This document shows positions 13,258-27,159 of a stretch of 64,000 bases of DNA, piece after piece (position 1 is the stretch's first letter; each line of letters starts with the position of its first letter). Location of the stretch: positions 1,426,001 to 1,490,000 of the forward strand of contig JAWWNJ010000047.1 of NCBI GenBank assembly GCA_037176885.1, in the 5' to 3' direction. Below the pieces are notes generated by a model. It saw only the letters and a list, made by a program, of their open reading frames with translations. It was not told where the DNA came from and searched no databases. Source of the stretch: Favolaschia claudopus. Lineage: Eukaryota > Basidiomycota > Agaricomycetes > Agaricales > Mycenaceae. The position numbers and the translations under genes are program-made.

Positions 13258-13337
13258 CCTTGCAACGGCATTGGAAGTCCGCGGCCTTGCAAGGCTATTT
13301 ATGTTTTTCCGACATTCCGAGCTGCCCACAAACTATG
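13258..13337 (-). repeat. right terminal inverted repeat of the Plavaka element
   Basis: The minus strand reads AGTTTGTGGGC, then TGTCGGAAAAAC, TAAATAGCCT, CTTCCAATGCC and TTGCAAGG. These match the left end block by block. Confidence 0.55.
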
Positions 13338-13975
13338 CTATTGGGTTCCTAATCTGTGCCTGCCGCAGACCACAGACTCGGGTGAGAGGTGCCGCGCCGC
13401 GCGCGAAACGTCGCATTGAGCGGTCCCGGAGGAACCTGGGAATCAATACATGAAACGCCACACTGAACAACGCCAACGGACAACCGATCGCTTGTGAAAG
13501 GAAAGATCATAGACTCGTCTCGCCTTCATAGGTCAAGACTCCAACCGATTGCAAATGTTCAGGACAGGATGTGGTCCAGTGTTCATGATCCTATATTCCT
13601 CAGCAATCCAGTCAGCAAACCACATGAATGAAAAATCTGGCGAAATACTCTTCAGAGACTTGGCACCCGTTGCCGCGTAGCCTGCCGCGGATCGTTCGGT
13701 TACGTTTAGCGGTTTTTGTGACTGTCACTGGTCTAGGCGTGGTATCCGGGGTCCGTCCCTACCATCGGGGCTTTTTGAAAATTGGTTGAGACCTATACGT
13801 AACGCCATCAGATCCCCAATGTCTTTCCGGACTGCTTCTGCGTGGCGTGCAGGCAAAACACATTATAAAGACCGTAAATCCATCACAAATCCACGCTTCT
13901 TTCTTTCTGTCGTCCCCCCTGATTAAGCTTTCACTTTCATCCGTTCAAACTTCACCTTCGACGACTTCAACCACA
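13338..13975. other. intergenic, halogenase upstream region
   Basis: Spacer between the Plavaka right end and the halogenase start. Apart from the TATA-like site at 13864 I see no gene. Confidence 0.5.
13864..13870 (+). promoter_or_regulatory. TATA-like box before the halogenase
   Basis: TATAAAG lies 106 bp before the ATG at 13976, followed by a pyrimidine-rich stretch (TTCTTTCTTTCTGTCGTCCC) common near fungal transcription starts. Confidence 0.4.
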
Positions 13976-16263
<2,288 letters not shown>

Positions 16264-17396
16264 AGAGGGGGTTGGATTAGAGCGTTGTTGTTATTTTATT
16301 GCGCATCCCTTACCTTATATTTTTAGATTACATTCGCATAGACCACAGCCCATAAGCGGGGCAGTATAAGAACAAATAAATCATCCATTCGAGTTGTACA
16401 AGCAAAGCTCTAACCTTTCTGTGCAAGAGACAGTTCTCAGGACGGTTGAAACGGGAGAGGAGACATTGTGTTGGCGCCCACACTGAAGCTTGCGATGAAT
16501 CCGTTAGCGTTGTGGGGACGTAGTCGTCCTTTGGAGATACCCCGAACAGTTGGATCCCCGGACCCCGTCGGTGAAAGAAATCGAACTTGAATTTACGATG
16601 ACTTGGGATGGCAAAGGTTGAACGATGAAATCGACGGATAAACGCGTTGGAGGGTTGGTTCAAAGGTTCAAGAATCGCCTACGAGGACGAACAACAGGTG
16701 ACGCTATAAAAGTCTCAGTGATATTTTCGCAGCGGTTATTATGAGCGTCGCAAGAGATTGATACGTGCTTCTTGGTTCGGCCGAAAACAAGGAGAATGGC
16801 TGAACGTCGTGAACAATCTATCAAAATCCAGGGCTGACGGACATGGAAGTTGCGTCTGATTGGGTTTGTGAGGTGTATCACTGACAGAGACACTGACAAC
16901 GAGTGTTGTGGTACCTTGTCCCAAATAATGATAATAAGCTTCGCGCATCTGTCGAGAAGGAGATACAATCCCCAATGCCCTCGTAGCAAAGTCTCTCCAG
17001 TTGCTATGTAGCATGGTGACAAGACCGTTTTGTGGAAGTCATGGAGCTTACATGAACGAGCTCAGTCCTGTCGACGAGAGTACTACTCCACTAGTGGCTA
17101 GTATCGGTCTCGTCCTCTGCACGAATTCAGATAAGAACCCAAATGAAAGTAGCTCAAAGCAAATCATACGCGTGGTGCACAGCAGAGAACGGGTTGCATG
17201 TCTTTCTATGCCTTGGAGCAAAGGCTGTCTATGCCGAAGCCGAATACCTCCAAAAAGCTGGACCCTGACAGCTAGCACTCTTCTAATTGAGGCACAAACG
17301 TCGAACTCTTGTCTTCAAGCTTCACAGTCTGTCTCAACTAGGCCGAAGCATGCGCGCCGAGGAAAGCCCAGAAAACTTTCGTAAACATCCTAGGAG
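16264..17396. other. intergenic after the halogenase
   Basis: About 1.1 kb with no coherent gene. Open frames on either strand (for example 16328-16663 minus and 17001-17384 plus) lack domains and splice logic. Confidence 0.5.
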
Positions 17397-17404
17397 TATA
17401 AAAG
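17397..17404 (+). promoter_or_regulatory. TATA box of the small secreted protein gene
   Basis: TATAAAAG sits 51 bp before the ATG at 17448, a compact spacing suited to a short-leader, strongly expressed gene. Confidence 0.55.
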
Positions 17405-17447
17405 GGTGAGCTTTGCGCAGTAGGAAAGACAGAATCCAGGAAATAAG

Positions 17448-17909
17448 ATGAAGTTTCCTCTCACTTTCTTCGCCATTGCTTTCGCCGCCGGTGCATACGC
17501 ACAAAACGTGAGTTTCTATCTCGCTCGAACTCACCTCGATCGCGTCGGTTAATTGATTTTCCAGCTTTGCTCGACCGTCCCCAGCGACGTCCTTCGTCAA
17601 GTCTCTGAGATGCAGACGTTCAACAATCGGGTGCCTCCACCGTCTTCGACGAGCACGGTGGACTGCATCAATGGAAAGAGCCTCAAGAAGGGAATCGACG
17701 CTTATTATACCGCTCCGCTCTTATCGCTAACCCGTCAAGTGGATGTCTTGTAAGTTTTGAATTCATTTTGTTTTCGATATCGTGGTGCATATGTGCTGAT
17801 TACGATGTCCATTGATAATTTATAGACGGTCTACAGCCAGACTGTGCTTACCAGCGGTTTTAACGCGCAGTACACCGTCTTGGGCAAATTCGTCGCTGCG
17901 TGCCCGTAG
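17448..17909 (+). CDS. small secreted protein, unknown function
   Basis: The start gives a clear signal peptide (MKFPLTFFAIAFAAGAYAQ) with cleavage expected after AYA. The mature part begins LCSTVPSDVLRQVSEM and has VDCINGKSLKKGIDAYY. The most protein-like last exon reads TVYSQTVLTSGFNAQY and ends KFVAACP, giving three Cys and about 110 residues. The first intron (GTGAGT...CAG) is clean. The second is uncertain: the usual donor GTAAGT near 17750 gives a different frame, while keeping the VAACP ending needs a GTGGAT donor slightly upstream. It somewhat resembles small secreted surface proteins of fungi, but I cannot name the family. A TATA box lies close upstream. Confidence 0.65.
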
Positions 17910-19272
17910 ATATTGAGAGACCGTGCACTGTGTAATAATGTAAATGATACAAGTTCGAGCGATTACTGTACGTCGATACCAGGGAATGCGAATGATTCGA
18001 CTCCACCAGATCCCATATTTGTGAGTTATCGAGGCTTCGCAGGGAAGTTGTTTTTACAACGTCATCTATACCTTTTCAAAGACTTTTCTGACTCGATACT
18101 GTAAAGAATACACACCGACCTGCTCAGGTTAGATCCCAGTTCTTGGTTGGGAGGTACTCGGAGACGGTGGGAGCAACGACACGGAGCATTACAAGGCGAC
18201 AGTTAGTAGAGAAAGCAAAAATGGCATAGGTGGCAGGGAAAGGAAGCAGCGGAAACGCAGGCTGAGAGGGAGCGGTAGGGGGAGGTTCTATGATGGAGTC
18301 GACGAACTGCCTGGATCATGTCAGTCTCTGAAGTCATTAGGTCAGAACGTGTCGCGCACCGTTCCTCGATTCAATCCTTCTCATTGCACACGCTGCATCA
18401 TGTAAGCCATCCTCTCTCTTGAGCTGCATAAATCGTTGATCTTTGGCCAAAGTCACTGTATGTATGTTTGCTGCGCACATCCATTCCCTACAGCACAAAG
18501 CTTGCCTACAGCATTCGCAATTGAATGAACTCTCGATCATGGTCCTCGTTTGATTTGACGATAATAGCCGGGATACTTGAGGCTTGAGAGCTCTGTAAGG
18601 CCCTTGATATCGAGAGGAAGTCTTGTCAAAGCTTCATAGAGAAAGAGAGCGATAAGTATTCCGTGACCGTTCCGTCGGACGTCGAGATCAGCCTGGAGCC
18701 AAACTTTTCACTACTTTTCCTCGAGGAAGCCAGAGTCTGCTGCCTTGCAGGTCCAAGGCGCGGTAAGATTAAGGATGCTGGACTATCATTGCTCTTGAAT
18801 GCGCAAGGCGCTACCGGGAAGAAAAGGAGAATGGTGGGAGAAACGAAGCCGGATGCGCCTAGGGTTAGGTTTACCACTTCGGCATTGTTCGGCAATATGA
18901 TCCCCACATCTTGGCCTTTGCCACCACGCCCAAATTCACTCTTCATCGTCGCCGTTGCGACTGATCGTCTCGATTCTTGTTCATAGGCAGTCATTCCACC
19001 GCTCCGCAGCTGCCTGCAAGACTCAATCCAAGACTCAGACTCGACTGCCGATGCCTTTTTGGATGTATTTTGGAATCCTTGGCTGCTCTTTCGTCAAGTT
19101 AGGATCCCGCTGCTGAATTCCACTTCGATCTTCTGCGTAGTTCTCGGAAGGTCTCAGTGCTTCAATCTTCGATTCACATCGACTCCCTTCGACGGCTGTT
19201 TTTCAAGACCCCGCCACCGAAATTGCACGAAATTTCTCATGCTCGTCTGATACCCGTTCTTATTGCGAAGCG
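17910..19272. other. intergenic between secreted protein and GMC gene
   Basis: 1.36 kb without a supported gene. Frames near 18626-18994 on either strand show low-complexity Ser and Pro content but no motif. Confidence 0.45.
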
Positions 19273-19280
19273 TATATATT
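19273..19280 (+). promoter_or_regulatory. TATA-like box of the GMC gene
   Basis: TATATATT lies 42 bp before the ATG at 19322. Confidence 0.4.
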
Positions 19281-19321
19281 GCGAGCGAATGGCGGGATAG
19301 CGAAGTACGCACTACTCCCCT

Positions 19322-21685
<2,364 letters not shown>

Positions 21686-22297
21686 TTGCAGGACGACGGG
21701 TAGGTAAAAGCAAAACAAGTAAAATTCCGCGTATGTAAAACTGACCCAGCCTAAATTCCGACTGAGGGATAGCACAATTTTGGTGACTATCGAGTATTGA
21801 CTTCGAATGCATGCATGATTAGGACATGTAAACATGCAGCGCATTAGGGGAAAAGCAACACCGGCGCCCAAACATGCTCCCCCTCTCGAGTATCTAAAAA
21901 GTGCGGGATCTGAAGCCGGATTCAACTTGTGGAATATGGAGTTCTCGTACTCGAAACCCTCATCATGACTTGTACACTCAATCTGACCCATCCTTGCGCA
22001 GAGACACCGTTGCGACGCTCAAATTCACGATTACTTATACCATCGACTCTGTTTTACTCTTGCAGTCATGGAAAAGAAACGAGTGAGCGGAAGCGCGTGA
22101 TGAACGCGATGGGTACGATCTTTGAAATCCGAATGTAATAGACGAAACAGCGACTCTTGGGACAGGCGTTTGTTGAAAGAATTTCGGGCGCGACAGTTTC
22201 TTGTCGCCAAGTCCACCAATAATCGTCGGATTCAGACAAGCGCATTGTATACACGAGTGAGCAAAAGCTCTACCATCTACATTGAGTCTTATTCGTC
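21686..22297. other. intergenic between convergent GMC and eEF1B genes
   Basis: Two 3' UTRs should meet here. I see no gene; the frames present are short and without motifs. Confidence 0.5.
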
Positions 22298-23402
22298 TCA
22301 AAGCTCTATATGTAACAGTTAATGAGATACCGCTCGGATTCGCGAGACCAGATAACACACGTACTCTGCATAGCCTGGACATCCGTGCTCTGGACGTAAT
22401 CTTCGAATTCGCAGATTTGTTCCTGCAGTTCGTCGGTTGAGACTTTCTCGTCCTCTGCGCAACAAAAAAAGAAAACAATTAGAAGGTTGTTAGATGCGAG
22501 AACACGGGGGACGTGCCGACGACGAGGGTGATCTGGATTTTCATGAGGAGCGTGGGGGTGAACGGAGAAGATAGAGATGTAGTCCAGTCATGTACTTACC
22601 TGGAGCTTCTTGATTCCTGGATATCGAATCAGAACAATCTAGGATATATGTAAAGAGAAAGAGGATCAACGTACCATAGCCGATAGCGACGAGCTTGCTG
22701 AGCCCCCACAACAGCCCTTCCTTCTCGATAGACCTGACGCATTTCTCGAGAGCCTCCATATCGGTCTCGTCGTCCCAGGGTTTTACATCGAGAGTGACGA
22801 CAGACTGCAAGCACACAGGCTGAAAACATCTCAAGGCGGGAGTGGTGATATGACTCACCTTAGCCACAGGCTTAGGCTTCCCAGCCTTCTTCTTGTTATA
22901 CTCCGCAACACGCTCGGCCTTGAGCTGCTCGGCCGCGGCGTCGTCCGCTTCGTCGTCGCTGCCGAAGAGGTCCACTTCGTCGTCGTCATCCGCAGCGGCG
23001 GCAGCAGATGCTCCACCACCGAGGAAAGCTTCGCCCGCGGCACTCGAGCCGGAGAGCGAGCCAAACTCGGAGGTGTACGACTGGATGTGGGTGTACCACC
23101 TGGCGACGTGCGGGTGCGCGTCCGGCTTCGGTGCCGATGCGATCGCTTTGAAAACAGTTACGTCGGCCTGGGAGGCGATGTACCTGTAGAAGATAGAATA
23201 TATGGGCATCAGACACGATCGAGATGGTTTCGGGACGATAGAAAAAGATAGGTGAAAAATTGTCGGCATTCTTGTGCCGCTTTCGCTTTCTTGGAAACAC
23301 GGACCATAGGGAGGTGATTTTGGAAATGTAGTAGAATTATACTGACCCTTCCACGTAGGACCTGGTGGCAAGGTGCTGTTCGAGCTTGGTGAGGTTGGCC
23401 AT
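22298..23402 (-). CDS. EFB1: translation elongation factor 1-beta (eEF1B-alpha)
   Basis: Guanine-nucleotide exchange factor that recharges eEF1A with GTP in the cytosol. The start at 23402 gives [20 protein letters not shown], then a GST-like N-terminal part ([14 protein letters not shown]), an Ala/Asp-rich hinge ([17 protein letters not shown]), [13 protein letters not shown], and the catalytic C-terminal domain ([55 protein letters not shown]). The last intron splits a Lys codon; the protein ends AMQKL, the usual ending of the family. It is the one clear housekeeping gene and marks the end of the metabolic group. It shares a 137 bp upstream gap with the divergent F-box gene. Confidence 0.95.
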
Positions 23403-23539
23403 CGATCAAGGTTTGGAAGAAGATGCGTTTTGTTTACATGTGCTAGATTCGAAGGTTGTTGCTAAGACGGCCCGGAAAAGTGATGGTCACTGTGGCATTG
23501 TCACTGTCACACCGAACAAAGCTTTCTTCCACTCCCACC
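23403..23539. promoter_or_regulatory. 137 bp divergent promoter of eEF1B and the F-box gene
   Basis: Two start codons face apart across 137 bp. The gap contains a T/C-rich patch just before the F-box ATG and no coding signal. Confidence 0.5.
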
Positions 23540-24558
23540 ATGGTCCTCACCCGCAGCGCGTGTAGAGCCGCAAGCTCTCTCTTAAGGCTCCCAAACGAGG
23601 TTCTAACCGCAATAGTGCACGAGTTGTCGACTGCCGACCTTGCCACCGTCTGTCGAACGTCTCAATTGCTGAGGACTCATATCGCCACTCCTTGGCTTTA
23701 CCGCTGTGTCAGGCTCACAACTGGATATAGACTCAAGTCGTTCGCTATCAGTCTACAGCAGAGCTCCTACCCGTCTCCACCACATCTTGTGCACGAGCTC
23801 AATGTCCCAACATTCACTGATCTCCACCAACTTGTGTCAATGTGCGTTTTATCAGTTGCCTGCCACAAGTTTCTTATTGACGTCCCTAGCCACCGTTTTT
23901 CTGTCGAAACGGTCGAAGATATCAATGCTGCGCTATGTCTGATGACTTCCCTCCGAACCCTCACTCTTCTCGCCCAATATATGCATTACGCTCACCTCCT
24001 TGCGCACGGACACTTCCCGCACCTCGTTGAGTTGCAATTTTTCCTCGAGGGACTTCCGGCGCCGAAATGCGGCGCTGGCCAAATTGCACCACCTTGAAAC
24101 CTTGACTACTGTCGAACTCGTGGGACTGCATAATGTACAGGAGCGGTACCTTGTTGATGCCATTGCGACACACTTACCCCACATTCACAATATTCTGCTC
24201 TCTCACTGCCCTGAGCCTGGGAGGCTTATTTCACAGGTTCGATTCTTTTATCATTTTATGGCGTGTGTTCTCATCCTTCATGATCATTGTTAGAACGAAG
24301 CCCGGCGGATTGCGACGTCTCTCGAAAGATTTGACCGGCTGCGTACCTTGAATTTTGGTAGCATTAAGGGTTCTCCTGAAGACGATCGTGGCATGGTCTT
24401 GCAGTGGTATGCAGCATGCAAAACCTTGACGTCGGTGGTGCTCAGTATGTTTCTTCTTGCCTATTCGGTTGACGGATACTAATGTCATTATCCTTGTAGA
24501 TGATCGGATCTGGACACTCAAGAATAATGATTGGATTGTGGTATCCGGGGATGTATAA
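23540..24558 (+). pseudogene. F-box/LRR-like protein gene with a one-base frameshift
   Basis: F-box proteins recruit targets to SCF ubiquitin ligases. The start MVLTRSACRAASSLLRLPNE leads into an F-box (PNEVLTAIVHELSTADLATV) and LRR-like text. In the read sequence the frame runs to a stop near 24097. A second frame, offset by one base, continues the same kind of protein (AALAKLHHLETLTTVELVGL, HIHNILLSHCPEPG), crosses two clean introns near 24237 and 24445, and ends KNNDWIVVSGDV at 24558. The switch falls at an AAA run at 24065-24067, where one A too many explains it. No usable intron spans the point. Either a young pseudogene or a sequencing error. Confidence 0.65.
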
Positions 24559-24725
24559 ACACCGTCGAGTTCCTAGTATGAATCCAGTCCCACTGGTAGA
24601 ACCGCCAGGCAGAATATGTAAACATTAGAGAGGCTATCGAAAATGCAATCGTCGCAACGTTAGGCTAATGACCCCGAAACAAAGGTACCACCGAAGCTGG
24701 AATAAGAAACCAAGCCCGAGAAAAT

Positions 24726-26816
24726 TTACGCTCCCGAGCAAAGAGGAAACTCAATGAACAGATGCTCATCCGTGGTTGAGTACTTCACTCCTCCAATTTC
24801 CGCTCCAATACTATACACCGTCGTCGGATCGGTCAAGTTGATGCTCCAAAGAGAGTACGCGGAGTCGCCGAAAACGGATGAAGTGGGAGGCGATATATCA
24901 ATCTCCGTGACGGTGACTTTCTGAGTGTCGTCGGTCGATATTTCCTCGAGGTAGACTCTCGTGGGATTGACACCGTTGCGTACCTAAGTATAGAATATTA
25001 TTTCAAGTGAATTCAATCGACAGACTCAAATCGAACTAACCGCAACATCAAATCGACCAGTGAACGGGTGCATAACTAGACACGAAGTCGCAGAGAACAT
25101 GAACCCATCTTGAACAGCAAATCCCAAACCATCCTGATCTTCGAGCTGATCTTTGACAACGAAGCTCAAACTCTTGACGCCCGAATGAGCGTCAAGAGAG
25201 AGAGAACTCTCCGGGTCAGACGCGTTGAATGCATACCAAGCGGCAGTATATTTCCCCCCAGTGGAGGAAGATGTGCTGGTAAAGCCCAAGGTCGCGGTCC
25301 CAATGCCGCCGTGATGATCATGCCAGCGCATGCGAACTACGCGGCTCGAATCTTCAGTCGTATTCCAGAGCTGAAATCAATCAATCATTCCATGAGAATG
25401 ATCAAGTCAAGAATCTATGCACGCACCCGAACTTGTCCCGATAGTTGTATGAAGTCGCCGTCCAGAATCAACTGAACGGACGGTTTCACAGGAAGAGGTG
25501 AGAGCACCTCGGTGAGGTGGACATTGCTCGGCACGGTATCGAGCATACGGGCGAAGAGATCTGCGCACGTCGAAGCGAATAGACTTGGGGAGTCCGCAAA
25601 ACTATGCGATATTCAAACCATTAGCGAGGAAGTATGTAGGTGAATACGAGACTCACGCGCGCATCGTACTATTTCCGTCGCTGCTGAAAATACGTTGATC
25701 TGAGTTCGTAGTATGGTTTTTCCCTAGGACTAGCGGATTTTTGGTGGTCCCGGATATATATTCCGTCGCGCTAATATTGCGTTGGTTGGTAAAAACGGGA
25801 AGAAGAGTTGAGACCCACATCTTATTATCGAAGTGAAAGAACGTCGAGTCGAAGTGGGCTACATTCAGAGTGCTATTGGGATCGTGCAAATTGCCGACTA
25901 TGTCTGGGAAGAAATCATGTTGGACTCCACCAAAGGAGTGTCTGTGGAACGATCGTAAGTTTGTAATTTGCGAGAATTTCAGTCTGGGGTGTGAGGGAGG
26001 AACTGACCCGCACGCCACGAGACCAATCATTTCCGTTGGTGTGAATCCTTGCCGCGCAAACGAAGCAATATGCGAGTCGAGGTCTTGCTGCGGCTGCGGT
26101 ACACCCGGTAGATTGGGATTTGTTGCATCAATTCGTCCTCCGCGAAAGGGAATTTCGGGACCACCGCTAGGGAAATTCACGTTTAATATAGAAACGGAGC
26201 TTCCGTCCTCCAAAAATCTTACCAGTTCTCAATGGCGAGAACTGCGGCGAGAGCGATCGAATCCGCGACTGAAAGATCCAATATAAGCTGAACGAAATCC
26301 ATACCAATCATTAATCCACTCACTGGAGACGTATCGATTTGTAAGGCCCGAGGGCACAATGCTCATGGTATTTTGGAACCCGTCACCCGCGTTCTGCATA
26401 GAGTTCATGAATAGTTTATGAATGAGGGTTCGTATAACAAACTCACCTCTGAGCGCCGCTGCTCGTCAGGGAATCTGATCGAAGCATCCAGTCCTCCTGT
26501 ACCATCCGCCGAGTTGTGCGTGGCCATGTCATGATACGCCTTCGACAAATGAGCAGAAAACGACGTATTTATAAAAAAAAAGCAGACGAACAGTTCTTAT
26601 CCAGTCTGCTGCATTTGACCTGCCGGTGTTGCCTGGGAAGAGAAACAAGTCGCAAGGCTGTATGAAGGTTGTGAGTTCAGCGGAGACAGCGTTGTCCCCG
26701 AGCTGATCGAATCGAGCAGCTTCTAGGGCGTCGAGCTTTGGTGAGGGCCAGGTATACGCAGTGATGCAAATTGCGTGGAAGGCGACGAACGTTCCAAATG
26801 CCCAGGTATAGTACAT
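24726..26816 (-). CDS. secreted heme peroxidase (plant-type superfamily) with extra C-terminal domain
   Basis: Heme enzyme using hydrogen peroxide to oxidise its substrate outside the cell. The start at 26816 gives a signal peptide (MYYTWAFGTFVAFHAICITA). The distal site is AADWIRTAYHDMATH with the Arg and His expected. The core has ADSIALAAVLAIENCGGPEI with PFRGGRID, and QGFTPTEMIGLVACGHSFGG, where the proximal His codon is split by an intron. Beyond the peroxidase core lies an unusual tail of over 200 residues (QLILDGDFIQLSGQ, MRWHDHHGGIGTATLGF, YFTS-like beta-rich text) ending FIEFPLCSGA. About ten introns, all junctions checked keep frame. It is not a classical ligninolytic class II enzyme; the substrate is unknown. 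The nearby GMC oxidase could supply peroxide (inference). Confidence 0.85.
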
Positions 26817-26856
26817 CCTTGAAAGACAGATGCAAAGCTGTCGTCTACTGTCTCCC

Positions 26857-26863
26857 TTTTAAA
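26857..26863 (-). promoter_or_regulatory. TATA-like site before the peroxidase
   Basis: TTTAAAA on the minus strand lies about 40 bp before the start codon at 26816. The match is weak. Confidence 0.3.
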
Positions 26864-27159
26864 CTCCCCGGGCTGGTATGCGCGGATAGAACTCGATTCG
26901 ACGTTCCCGCCTAAACTGCTTTGCAAGGTCCCCGTCTCTGAACTTTGGCAGATTGCTGATGAAAACGCGGCAGATGCGACGTGCTGAAGCCTCGCTGTAT
27001 CCACACCGTGCATCGGAACCCGAGTATTATGTGTTGAATTGGCCCATCCCATCCGATTCTTTGTCAGAGTGGTCCCTGATTACGAGCAAGGAATTTATCC
27101 CAGCGAACTTACATACCTTTGGCCGTGGCTCATGAAAAGAAGACGTCAAAGCGTCACGA
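26864..27159. other. intergenic upstream of the peroxidase
   Basis: No gene is supported here. It is probably the peroxidase upstream region. Confidence 0.4.

Larger units (their letters stand above)
6498..13337. mobile_element. Plavaka-type (CACTA-like) DNA transposon, about 6.8 kb
   Basis: The unit is bounded by an imperfect terminal inverted repeat (6498-6566 against 13258-13337). Inside each end are short subterminal repeats built on TTGGAA, TTCCAA and CCTTGCAAGG. It contains a complete-looking Plavaka transposase on the plus strand and a divergent accessory gene on the minus strand. CACTA elements are known for subterminal repeats of this sort. I could not fix the exact outer ends or a target-site duplication. 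The repeats at the two ends are diverged from each other, which suggests an old copy, although both genes remain open. Confidence 0.65.

Noticed and set aside
18626..18994. 122-codon minus frame between the secreted protein and GMC gene
   Set aside because: No signal, domain or splice support; equally long frames exist on the other strand.
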